Shown in pieces: positions 1 through 5,868 of a stretch of DNA of 7,169 nucleotides; position 1 is the first letter of the stretch; each line of letters starts with the position of its first letter. The DNA is from Alphaproteobacteria bacterium (GTDB lineage Bacteria > Pseudomonadota > Alphaproteobacteria > CBDBCS01 > JAHZLG01). The DNA is taken from positions 1-7,169 of the forward strand of contig JAHZLG010000087.1 of the NCBI GenBank assembly GCA_022599995.1, in the 5' to 3' direction. Under the pieces are notes generated by a model that saw only the letters and a list, made by a program, of their open reading frames with translations, did not search any database and had not been told where the DNA came from. Position numbers and translations under genes: made by a program.

Positions 1-1
1 G

Positions 2-724
2 GATTTTGTGCTCGATGTCGTGCCCTATGATCCTGCTTGGCGATTCGAGGCTGCCCTTCATCCTGAGCCTTGTCTTACTGCTGCCCCAGATGACCGGCAT
101 GGCACCAATGATGGGGCGCATCCGGCCAGCAACGGGGCACGCCAGGCCTCCGAGGCGAGGAAGACGCATGATCGTGATTCCCTATCGCCCGATGCCTTAT
201 CGAACGCACCTGTCGTAACCTATCAATTAGGCGGTGATGGCAAAGCCACCATGCGCAGGCTTGGTTTTTTGATCATGTCCTCTCCCCGCGCCGGGATCGA
301 CATGCCGAAACACCGTGCCTCTTCGAATCCGAGCACGCCATCCCCGCAAACCACCCTGCCCTCTGCATCGACTAATCACAGCTTTTCTCTGCCGCTGTAC
401 GTCATCGAGGGGTATGGGGGCGGGTTGTTTCTGTCCTACACCGATCGCGCCCCGCACAATTATCCCGGCGGGCGTTATGTCCTCGACACAATCAAAGGGG
501 CTGACTTAGGCGTTGTGCCGCACTCTTCTAGCTCTGATGCAGGTGTCACGGGTGCTTCCTCCTATCAAGGGCAGCCTGCCCCAGCGGAAGAGAGGAAGCT
601 GATCGTCGACTTCAATTTCTCCTTCTCGCCGTCGTGTGCGTGGTCTTCGGATTATGTTTGTCCGTTGCCCAGCCCTTCCTCGCGTCTTCCCTTTGCGGTG
701 CCCGTCGGCGAGCGATTCGCGTAA
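2..724 (+). CDS. DUF1684-family protein, 5' end cut off by window edge
   Basis: The reading frame is open from the first base, so the true start lies upstream. Three blocks fit DUF1684, a family of unknown function. The first is the 'PYDPAWRFEA' block at the left end. The second is the Gly-rich 'FLSYTDRA...GGRY' block at nt 428-478, which matches the usual FxDxT...GRYL region. The third is the C-terminal block from nt 608, 'DFNFSFSPSCAW' followed by 'YVCPLPSPSSRLPFAVPVGE', which matches the family's LDFN..NPPC..TCPLPPPxNRLPVxxxAGE signature including both cysteines. Between the blocks are three low-complexity stretches rich in Ser, Thr, Pro, Ala and Asp (about nt 71-211, 281-376 and 509-592). 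These make the protein longer than a usual DUF1684 domain. It lies 158 bp before ubiB on the same strand. Family membership is fairly sure; no activity can be assigned. Confidence 0.85.
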   Translation, partial: DFVLDVVPYDPAWRFEAALHPEPCLTAAPDDRHGTNDGAHPASNGARQASEARKTHDRDSLSPDALSNAPVVTYQLGGDGKATMRRLGFLIMSSPRAGIDMPKHRASSNPSTPSPQTTLPSASTNHSFSLPLYVIEGYGGGLFLSYTDRAPHNYPGGRYVLDTIKGADLGVVPHSSSSDAGVTGASSYQGQPAPAEERKLIVDFNFSFSPSCAWSSDYVCPLPSPSSRLPFAVPVGERFA

Positions 725-726
725 GC

Positions 727-753
727 GGGGAGAGGCGGGGCGCGGGGAAGGGG
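727..753 (+). other. G-quadruplex motif, four GGGG runs
   Basis: There are four runs of exactly four G at 727-730, 737-740, 744-747 and 750-753, with loops of 6, 3 and 2 nt. This fits the canonical quadruplex pattern. It begins two bases after the DUF1684 stop codon and lies on the coding strand, so the transcript could fold it too. The last G-run is also the left arm of the adjacent palindrome. The motif is seen directly; folding and any role are inferred. Confidence 0.6.
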
Positions 754-762
754 CATGCCCCT
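749..762. repeat. Perfect 14-bp palindrome, AGGGGCATGCCCCT
   Basis: This is a perfect inverted repeat. In RNA it would form a 5-bp stem with a CATG loop. No T-run follows, so it is not a classical intrinsic terminator. It shares four G with the upstream quadruplex motif, so the two structures exclude each other. It could be an operator, a weak transcription end for DUF1684, or part of the ubiB leader. Confidence 0.5.
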
Positions 763-854
763 ACCCTTGTGCCGCGCAATGGGGACGAAGAACAGGAGAA
801 AGGGACAGGGAAGAGGAGGAGAGGTTGGACAGGCATCCCAATGTGAGTGCAAAA

Positions 855-871
855 ATCACGTCAAAAGTGAT
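855..871. promoter_or_regulatory. Short inverted repeat just upstream of ubiB
   Basis: The arms ATCAC (855-859) and GTGAT (867-871) flank a 7-nt A-rich centre and end 11 nt before the ubiB ATG. The position suits a small operator or a leader hairpin. The ubiB start lacks a clear Shine-Dalgarno sequence; the purine-rich GAGGAGGAGAGG-like stretch near 813-824 is too far away to serve it. The arms are short, so this could be chance. Confidence 0.25.
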
Positions 872-882
872 ACAGTCGCCGC

Positions 883-2433
883 ATGCACACCATCAAGCAA
901 TTACTGGTCTGGGCGATCACCTTGGCGCGCCACGATGCCCTGTTCGTCTTTGCCTATACACCGATGCCTCGAGTGGTTGTGGTATTGCTCAGCCTCTGCT
1001 GGGGACGCAGGCAATACCCCCGGCGGCGCGAAGGAGAGCGACTCTGTGATGCCTTGGTTGCGCTTGGCCCCTCGTTCATCAAGCTGGGGCAGGTGCTTTC
1101 TGTTCGTCCAGATTTTGTTGGCGAAGCGATGGCAAGCGACCTTGCTGCCTTACACGATCGCCTGCCTGCGTTCTCCGTCACGGACGAATTGCTCGCCTCC
1201 TATTTCGAGCAACCGGTTGCGACGTTGTTTGCCTCCTTTGACTACGCGCCGATAGCGGCGGCTTCGATCGCGCAAGTGCACCGGGCTGTCACCGTGCGTG
1301 GGGATCAGGTAGCGGTGAAATTGATTCGTCCGGGGATACGCGCGCGATTTGCCCGCGACGAGAAATTCTTGCGGCGCATTGCCACCGTGCTCGACCGCCG
1401 TGGCGGGCGCATCATCCGCAAATTGCATCTCACCGAGGTCGTGGACACGTGGCGCAAGTGGACGCGCGAAGAGACCAACATGCGGCTCGAGGCCGCGGCA
1501 GCGGATTTGTTACGCCGCAACCTTGCTGGCGAGGAAAAATTTCGCATCCCCAAAATCTACTGGATATCTTCCTCACAGGACGCGCTTGTCCTCGAGTGGA
1601 TCGATGGGGTGAAGATCACTGACACCGCGACGCTGCAACGCATGGGCATCGATTCCGAGGCGTTGTTGCAACGCGCCATCGAGGTCTTCTTTTTGCAGGT
1701 GTTTCGCGACGGTTTCTTTCATGCCGATATTCATCCCGGGAATTTGCTCGTTACACGCGACGGGACGATCGTCCCTGTCGATTTCGGCATTATGGGTCGG
1801 CTGTCGAAAGAGATGCGCTACTACCTTGCCGACATGCTGGCAGGGTTTGTCGAACGCGACTACGACCGAGTCGCCCGTATTCACTTGCGGGCGGGGTTTG
1901 TGCCACCGCAGACCTCTGTGGACGAATTCGCCCTCGCGTGTCGTGCCATCGGGGAGCCCCTGTTTGGCATCGATCTGGACAAGGCATCCTTTGCGAAGAT
2001 GCTGTTGCAGATTATCTCGATCACCCCGCAATTTCATATCGAGGTGCAAGTCCAGCTGTTGCTGCTGCAAAAAACGATGATTCAAGCAGAGGGGCTAGGC
2101 CGGCTCATTGCCCCGAATTGCAACGTTTGGCGGTTGGTTTATCCGCTGGCCTCGGCGTGGCTGCGGCAAAACCGCCGCCCTGATCGGCTGGTGCGGGAAA
2201 TGATGGCCGCGCGGCTGTCGACCCTGATTCAAGGGTTGGGCGAAAAATGGGGGGAGGGTGTCGGGGAAGGGCTCGGAGAAGAGATCGAGGCGCGCATCGG
2301 ACAAGCCATGTCGGCCGTGCTGCACACGCCAGCCCCCCTCGCCCCGTCGCCCCGTCGGGCGGATCGAGGCATCCAATGGGCAGTCGTCGCATTGCTCGGG
2401 GTGATGGTGGGGTTTGCCCTTGCCAATCTTTAG
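883..2433 (+). CDS. ubiB: UbiB/ABC1 atypical kinase-like ATPase of ubiquinone biosynthesis
   Basis: This 516-residue protein has the full UbiB/COQ8 motif set. KxGQ is at 67-70 (FIKLGQVLSVRPD). The Ala-rich loop that replaces the Gly-rich loop is at 125-128 (AAASIAQVH). The nucleotide-binding Lys is K146 (VAVK). 'LEWIDG' is at 237-242. The catalytic-type loop HADIHPGN has D282 and N287, and the metal-binding DFG is at 300-302. A hydrophobic C-terminal segment (about 498-515) fits the family's membrane anchor, although many UbiB proteins have two such helices. A Gly/Glu-rich stretch lies at about 441-460. Known family role: an ATPase that supports membrane-bound ubiquinone synthesis. An in-frame TGA at 868-870 makes ATG 883 the furthest possible ATG, and its N-terminus fits the family. 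ubiE is not adjacent. Identification is strong. Confidence 0.95.
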   Translation: MHTIKQLLVWAITLARHDALFVFAYTPMPRVVVVLLSLCWGRRQYPRRREGERLCDALVALGPSFIKLGQVLSVRPDFVGEAMASDLAALHDRLPAFSVTDELLASYFEQPVATLFASFDYAPIAAASIAQVHRAVTVRGDQVAVKLIRPGIRARFARDEKFLRRIATVLDRRGGRIIRKLHLTEVVDTWRKWTREETNMRLEAAAADLLRRNLAGEEKFRIPKIYWISSSQDALVLEWIDGVKITDTATLQRMGIDSEALLQRAIEVFFLQVFRDGFFHADIHPGNLLVTRDGTIVPVDFGIMGRLSKEMRYYLADMLAGFVERDYDRVARIHLRAGFVPPQTSVDEFALACRAIGEPLFGIDLDKASFAKMLLQIISITPQFHIEVQVQLLLLQKTMIQAEGLGRLIAPNCNVWRLVYPLASAWLRQNRRPDRLVREMMAARLSTLIQGLGEKWGEGVGEGLGEEIEARIGQAMSAVLHTPAPLAPSPRRADRGIQWAVVALLGVMVGFALANL

Positions 2434-2487
2434 GGCGACATCCCCCCGTTGTTGTCACGCGCCGCTTTGGCTGATGCTGCTTGTCCC

Positions 2488-2515
2488 GAGCGACGCCCGA
2501 TCCTTGGGGCGGCTC
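2488..2515. terminator. Imperfect hairpin between convergent genes
   Basis: GAGC(GA)CGCCC (2488-2498) pairs with GGGCGGCTC (2507-2515). This gives a 9-bp GC-rich stem with a 2-nt bulge and an 8-nt loop. It sits in the 80-bp gap between ubiB and the convergent methyltransferase-like gene and reaches into the latter's stop codon. No U-run follows on either strand. A bidirectional or Rho-assisted terminator is plausible from position alone. Confidence 0.3.
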
Positions 2516-3431
2516 AGCGATGGAGCACGGCGTGATAGGTAATAATCTCTAAGGGCATGTGGAATGCGCCTTGGCGGTGATCGGGATTAGCCTCCCCCGC
2601 CCGCCCGGAGGAGAAGTCAGCATCATAGATCTGGTATTCGGGTTGCTTCAGCTCTTCCTCGAGATAGTGGAAATAACGGCGTGTGGTGAAGGCTAGACGG
2701 CGTCCGTTCATGCAATTGGCTTCCCCTAGGCGTCGGACGTCCTGCATCGCTGTAGCAAGCGTAGGATAGGTCACGTGGTAAACATCGCTGGTCACCACAA
2801 CCTCGGCAAAGCCGGCAGCTCCCAGCAGCCCCGTCCAATCTTGTGGGGTGATGCGCGGGCTTAGTCGCGGCGACACCCCGCTGTATTCCTGCAAGTCGGC
2901 CTTGGCAAAGGCCGTTGCCATTGTGGCACCGGCGTGGCCTCCGTAAAAGCTGCCGTAGAGGATGCCAACCGAGGCAGAGCTGCCGTCGTGCGGCCGAAGA
3001 ATCTGCGCATAGCGACGAAGCGATTCGACCACATTCGTCTGGCAGTGATCGACAAGGAATGCCACCAGCAAATCGGCGGAAAACGGAGCAACATCATTCC
3101 CTGCCGCCGCAGAACCGCGTGCCGTTGTTGTGTGATGCGGGGTGGGATGGGAGGAAGAGGAGGGAGATGAGGGAGAGGTGTGATGCGGGGTGGGGGGGGT
3201 GGGGCAATCGGCGAGGGTGGCCACTGCGGTGCGGTGTTGCAGATGGGGCGTCCGGACGTATTCGTCCCATGGACTTATCACCAAGGCGCGGGGCACGGGC
3301 ACCGTCAGCGTCGCCATGGCATTGTTCAGGTGGTCGGCGACAGTGCGCAGAATATTGCGCACCGGGTCAGTGGGGCTAAGCCTCAGCCGCGCCCGATGCA
3401 CACGGTCACGATAGAGACGCTCATCGAACAT
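2514..3431 (-). CDS. NDUFAF5/BioC-like methyltransferase-fold protein with degenerate SAM site
   Basis: This is a 305-residue protein. The N-terminus 'MFDERLYRDRVHRAR' resembles the 'FDRxLxRxRRDRAA' start of alphaproteobacterial NDUFAF5-like proteins. The second half follows the family closely: 'VESLRRYAQILRPHDG' (about 125-140), then 'EYSGVSPRLSPRI', 'LLGAAGFAEVVVTSDVYHVTYPT' in segments, and 'DVRRLGEANCM'. The usual motif I (ALDLGCGxG) is replaced near residue 49 by 'ALVISPWDEYVR', which has no Gly-rich loop. Residues about 77-106 are a Pro/Thr/Ser/His low-complexity insert. Relatives include BioC (malonyl-ACP methyltransferase) and NDUFAF5 (complex I assembly, an arginine hydroxylase despite its fold). 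ATG 3431 overlaps the upstream DUF547 gene by 11 bp, which suggests translational coupling. Family placement is probable; enzyme activity is doubtful. Confidence 0.75.
   Translation of the reverse strand: MFDERLYRDRVHRARLRLSPTDPVRNILRTVADHLNNAMATLTVPVPRALVISPWDEYVRTPHLQHRTAVATLADCPTPPTPHHTSPSSPSSSSHPTPHHTTTARGSAAAGNDVAPFSADLLVAFLVDHCQTNVVESLRRYAQILRPHDGSSASVGILYGSFYGGHAGATMATAFAKADLQEYSGVSPRLSPRITPQDWTGLLGAAGFAEVVVTSDVYHVTYPTLATAMQDVRRLGEANCMNGRRLAFTTRRYFHYLEEELKQPEYQIYDADFSSGRAGEANPDHRQGAFHMPLEIITYHAVLHR
3131..3204 (+). repeat. G-rich direct repeat and quadruplex motif encoding the low-complexity insert
   Basis: A 16-bp sequence, TGTGATGCGGGGTGGG, occurs at 3131-3146 and again at 3179-3194, exactly 48 bp (16 codons) apart. 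The second copy runs into GGGGTGGGGGGGGTGGGG (3187-3204), a strong quadruplex motif with single-T loops on the plus strand, which is the template strand of the gene. The repeat encodes the two 'PTPHHT' blocks of the methyltransferase-like protein. Slippage or unequal exchange is a likely source of the insert. Confidence 0.7.
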
Positions 3432-4386
3432 CGAAGGCTTTGTTGTTCAGACGCCAATCGTAGTCGTATTCGATAGTGCGGGTCGTGACCCATTGCTGCC
3501 GGGTCGGGCTGGATTCGAGCCGCTCGGCAAAGTACTGCCGCAATGCCCCTTCATTGTTAGCGAAATCCGCTTGATACCACGAGAAAATCGATGACACGTA
3601 CACCGCGCCATCGTCTGCTGGTTTTGTCGTGATGCCCCGCGGCGAGAACAGATATTGTCGCTCGGCTTCCTGCAGGTCAGCTTCGAGGGTCTTGGCGTGC
3701 CACGCCCGATCAAGCAGGGTAGGACACGAGTACGAGGCACAATTCACGGCAAAATGGATGCGATGATCCTTGAACAGCGGGCGCAAAATATCGTGCTCGA
3801 TGTTGTTGAGGCTCAAGGTGACGCCGTCAACCTTGGTGGCGTCCTCCTGCCACGGGCCGACGAGTGGCCCGGCATTCGGCCAGCTGCCAATATCGCGAAT
3901 CGATTCGACGGGCACTTCTTCGAGAACAATGTCGAGGGTCAGGGCATTGTAGAGGTTGATCCAGTAGACCATTTGGGCGTCGCGGGCGCATCCGTGGGGT
4001 GGCGTGCTTGTCAGCTTCGCAATGTACTGCTGGAGCTTCTTGCGGTCGGCTTTGGTGACCTTGTTGTAGGTGACGGCGTAGTACTGCGTCGCACGCGTGC
4101 CATCGACGGAGCTTTGCTCCTCGTGCCGCGTGGTGAATTGCCCGAGCCAGCGATCAAATGGGACGTGGGATCGATCGGTGACCTGACACGCCTCGGTTGC
4201 CTCGGCGGTGACGGGAGGGGGAGCAAATTGATCGAACCCAAAAGCCGGTTGGATTGGCAACGTGAAGACGGCGAACCACGCGAGGAGAGTGCCGGCGGCT
4301 ATCGTTGCCAGCCCTCGGGGGGACACCACACGGGGGGGCGTTGCTTCATTCGACCGGGTTAGCGAGCGGGTTAGTAGGTGTGTCAT
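3421..4386 (-). CDS. Exported DUF547 protein, cysteine-containing copy
   Basis: This 321-residue protein has an N-terminal hydrophobic segment (about 26-47) followed by 'PAFG|FDQF', which fits a signal peptide. The DUF547 core (Pfam DUF547, function unknown) is clear: 'YWINLYNALT' at 141-150, 'VESIRDI' at 160-166, 'LSLNNIEHDILRP' around 191-203, 'IHFAVNCASYSCPTLL' with N215, C216 and C221, 'VSSIFSWYQADF', and a terminal 'YDYDWRLN'. The start is ATG 4386 because GGAGAG precedes it at good spacing. The frame stays open upstream through a 9-bp repeat array as far as 4668, but that extension would encode Ser/Gly/His/Arg repeats and would block the signal peptide. It is probably co-transcribed with, and translationally coupled to, the methyltransferase-like gene that overlaps its 3' end by 11 bp. 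Confidence 0.92.
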   Translation of the reverse strand: MTHLLTRSLTRSNEATPPRVVSPRGLATIAAGTLLAWFAVFTLPIQPAFGFDQFAPPPVTAEATEACQVTDRSHVPFDRWLGQFTTRHEEQSSVDGTRATQYYAVTYNKVTKADRKKLQQYIAKLTSTPPHGCARDAQMVYWINLYNALTLDIVLEEVPVESIRDIGSWPNAGPLVGPWQEDATKVDGVTLSLNNIEHDILRPLFKDHRIHFAVNCASYSCPTLLDRAWHAKTLEADLQEAERQYLFSPRGITTKPADDGAVYVSSIFSWYQADFANNEGALRQYFAERLESSPTRQQWVTTRTIEYDYDWRLNNKAFDVR

Positions 4387-4390
4387 AAGA

Positions 4391-4396
4391 CTCTCC
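4391..4396 (-). promoter_or_regulatory. Ribosome binding site GGAGAG of the first DUF547 gene
   Basis: On the minus strand the leader reads TTTGGAGAGTCTT directly before ATG 4386. The GGAGAG is 4 nt from the ATG, and its GGAG core is 6 nt away. This fixes the start downstream of the 9-bp repeat array rather than at the far-upstream in-frame ATG at 4668. Confidence 0.7.
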
Positions 4397-4404
4397 AAAT
4401 GGTG

Positions 4405-4647
4405 GTGCCCACTGTGACAGTGGTGACCACGGTGACCGCGGTGACCACTGTGACCGCTGTGCTCACCGTGACAGTGGTGACTATTGTGACCGCGGTCACC
4501 GCCGTGACCGTGGTTAGCGCGGTGCCCACTGTGACAGTGGTGACCACTGTGACCGTATTTAGCGCGGTGCCCTTGGTGATTGCTTTGACTGCGGTCACTG
4601 CGGTCACTGCGGTCACTGCGGTCACTGCGGTCACTGCGGTGATTAAA
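4405..4647. repeat. Minisatellite: 27 phased 9-bp units in the leader of the DUF547 operon
   Basis: The stretch divides exactly into 27 units of 9 bp with no indel. The plus-strand consensus is near GTGACCRCK; common forms are GTGACCACT, GTGACCGCG, GTGACAGTG and GTCACTGCG. Six near-identical GTCACT/TTGACTGCG units form the right end, including five perfect GCGGTCACT copies at 4591-4635. Each unit contains GGTNACC-like near-palindromes, so single strands or RNA could pair in many registers. Because 9 is a multiple of 3, several frames on both strands stay open through it and give spurious Thr/Val/Ala or Ser/Gly/His/Arg repeat ORFs. It ends 18 bp upstream of the DUF547 ATG and would be transcribed as a leader if the promoter lies upstream. 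Confidence 0.9.
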
Positions 4648-4668
4648 ATAACCGAGACCACCATACAA
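4642..4668 (-). promoter_or_regulatory. Candidate promoter for the DUF547-methyltransferase operon
   Basis: On the minus strand, TTGTAT (4668-4663) is followed 15 nt later by TTTAAT (4647-4642), which resemble -35 and -10 boxes. The spacing is short and the -35 imperfect. If real, transcription would start at the edge of the 9-bp array and place the whole array in a leader of about 250 nt. Confidence 0.3.
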
Positions 4669-4723
4669 GGGATAGGCTAGGATTCAGGACGTGACGCGAA
4701 TCAAGACACCATGCCTTCTGCGG

Positions 4724-5569
4724 CTAGAATCCAGACACCATCCACGTATAGTAATAGCCTGCGACAATTTTTACATTGCCCAGCATACTACTGGTTTCGG
4801 TTCCGTGCCCTGCGTCCTGCATAATCTGCAACAGCACGCTGTGCTCATCGCGGCCGAAATCTTCGGCATACCATTTAAAAATACTCGGCAACAGCACCTC
4901 CCGGTTGCGCACCTGCACGATGCCGTCACGACCAAGGTAACCTGCAGCCACCTGATCGAGCATAGCATCTATCGTTGCCCCCCGGTAGGGAGTGTTTTGC
5001 AAACTTGGGCTCGAATTTGTATGAATCGACAGTGCATAGTGCACGCGCCGCTCGCGAAAATATCCTCGCAGAATATCGTGCTCGATGTCATCCAGACTTA
5101 GGGGCACCCCCTCTACGACCACGCGGTCGGTGTTCCAAATTTGCGTGGGGGGAAGAAAAATGCTTCCGCCTTCAGCAGTACGAATGTCCTCAACCGGCCA
5201 ATTTGTGACAAGCACATCGACAATCAAGAGATTGTACAAATTGATCCAGTAGGCAAGCTGGGCATCGCGATTCAGTGTGGTTGGTCGCACCGCGGCCAGG
5301 CTGTTCACTGCTTGAATGATGAGATGACGATCTTTCAAGGACAGACCCGAATAATTGATACGCGACAGTCCATCGCCGCCCTGCTTCACTCGTGCACTGA
5401 GAAAGGCGGCATACGGGGCATAATTCACCGTAGCGTCATCATTTCCCGCGTTCGAAGGGAAAAATTTCTGATACTGTCCCTTGGCGGGCGATGAAAAGAG
5501 CAGCACCCCGAGCAAAAGAAAAATGCCGAAAGATGAGGGGGCTGACCGTGTCATTCGGTAGGCGGGCAT
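4724..5569 (-). CDS. Exported DUF547 protein lacking the conserved cysteines, tandem copy 1
   Basis: This 281-residue protein has a signal peptide: a basic N-terminus, a hydrophobic stretch at about 13-26, and 'SPAKG|QYQ'. The DUF547 landmarks are present: 'AYWINLYN' at 106-113, 'WPVEDIR' at 124-130, 'VPLSLDDIEHDILRG' around 155-169, 'VHYAL' at 176-180 and 'LLPSIFKWYAEDFG'. Where the operon copy has N215, C216 and C221, this one has S181, I182 and S187. It is about 74% identical, with no gaps, to the next gene upstream. The start at 5569 is chosen because it gives the same length and N-terminus (MPAYRMTR) as that paralogue. In-frame alternatives are ATG 5581 and GTG 5614, and none has a convincing ribosome binding site. 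Probably periplasmic, function unknown. Confidence 0.9.
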   Translation of the reverse strand: MPAYRMTRSAPSSFGIFLLLGVLLFSSPAKGQYQKFFPSNAGNDDATVNYAPYAAFLSARVKQGGDGLSRINYSGLSLKDRHLIIQAVNSLAAVRPTTLNRDAQLAYWINLYNLLIVDVLVTNWPVEDIRTAEGGSIFLPPTQIWNTDRVVVEGVPLSLDDIEHDILRGYFRERRVHYALSIHTNSSPSLQNTPYRGATIDAMLDQVAAGYLGRDGIVQVRNREVLLPSIFKWYAEDFGRDEHSVLLQIMQDAGHGTETSSMLGNVKIVAGYYYTWMVSGF

Positions 5570-5581
5570 GGAAGATTTCAT

Positions 5582-5766
5582 TGTTTTGTCTAAAAGAGTC
5601 GTTGAGTCTGGCACAATCCTAACCTGCGCCCCGGAGGCAGCCGTTTCACGAGCAAGGCAGAAGGGAGGAAATTACAAAACTTCCGCCTTGGGGATGTCGG
5701 CTACGGTGTAGCTGCTATGAAGACACCTGTTGGATTTCAACTGTTCGGTATCTTTCTTTGTGACGA
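5582..5766 (-). repeat. Duplicated upstream region of DUF547 tandem copy 1
   Basis: This untranslated stretch is recognisably homologous to 6754-6933 upstream of the second tandem copy. Shared segments include AGTCGTTGARTCTGGCA, a block around ATGTCGG...TAGC, and TTTCAACTG followed by a T-rich stretch and TTTGTGAC/TTTTTGAC. Divergence is much higher than in the coding part. It shows that the gene duplication included the promoter and leader. Confidence 0.65.
5714..5740 (-). promoter_or_regulatory. Candidate promoter of DUF547 tandem copy 1
   Basis: On the minus strand, CAGTTGAAA contains a -35-like TTGAAA (5740-5735), followed after about 16 nt by ATAGC (5718-5714). The same CAGTTGAAA and TATAGC arrangement occurs upstream of the second copy. 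The -10 match is poor. Conservation between the diverged copies is the main support. It implies a leader of about 140 nt. Confidence 0.25.
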
Positions 5767-5794
5767 AACATGCCACGTCTTGTTTGGTTTGCTG

Positions 5795-5847
5795 GCTTGG
5801 TTTTTGTTCTCGGCGTGCTTGGTTTTTGTTCTCGGCGTGCTTGGTTT
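5795..5847. repeat. 22-bp tandem repeat, 2.4 copies
   Basis: Two identical 22-bp units (5795-5816 and 5817-5838) begin GCTTGGTTTTTG and end CTCGGCGT. A partial third unit, GCTTGGTTT, is at 5839-5847. A diverged partial unit may precede them at 5781-5793. The repeat lies between the tandem DUF547 genes, downstream of copy 2 and outside the duplicated upstream segment. The period is not a multiple of three, so it is not coding. Confidence 0.85.
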
Positions 5848-5868
5848 GCGTGGTCGGCGCGGTTGCTC

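Noticed and set aside
781..824. Purine-rich tract as a triplex-forming or strong ribosome binding element for ubiB
   Set aside because: It is interrupted by three C residues, is not a mirror repeat, and lies about 60 bp from the ubiB start; the only ATG at fitting distance (841) is followed at once by TGA.
634..1255. Overlapping frames between the DUF1684 gene and ubiB
   Set aside because: They overlap the ends of both real genes in other frames and their protein composition is that of Arg/Pro-rich shadow translation.
1573..2085. 170-codon open frame on the minus strand inside ubiB
   Set aside because: Antisense to the conserved kinase-like core of ubiB, with no recognisable motifs.
3655..4362. 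235-codon open frame on the plus strand
   Set aside because: It lies fully antisense to the well-supported DUF547 gene and matches no family; it is a shadow frame in GC-rich coding DNA.
4378..4680. Open frames on both strands encoding Thr/Val/Ala repeats
   Set aside because: They exist only because a 9-bp repeat without stop codons keeps frames open on both strands; there is no domain, start signal or conservation evidence.
4704..4741. Short direct repeat AGACACCAT at 4704 and 4733
   Set aside because: Nine bases, one copy inside a coding region; likely chance and not linked to any mobile element boundary.
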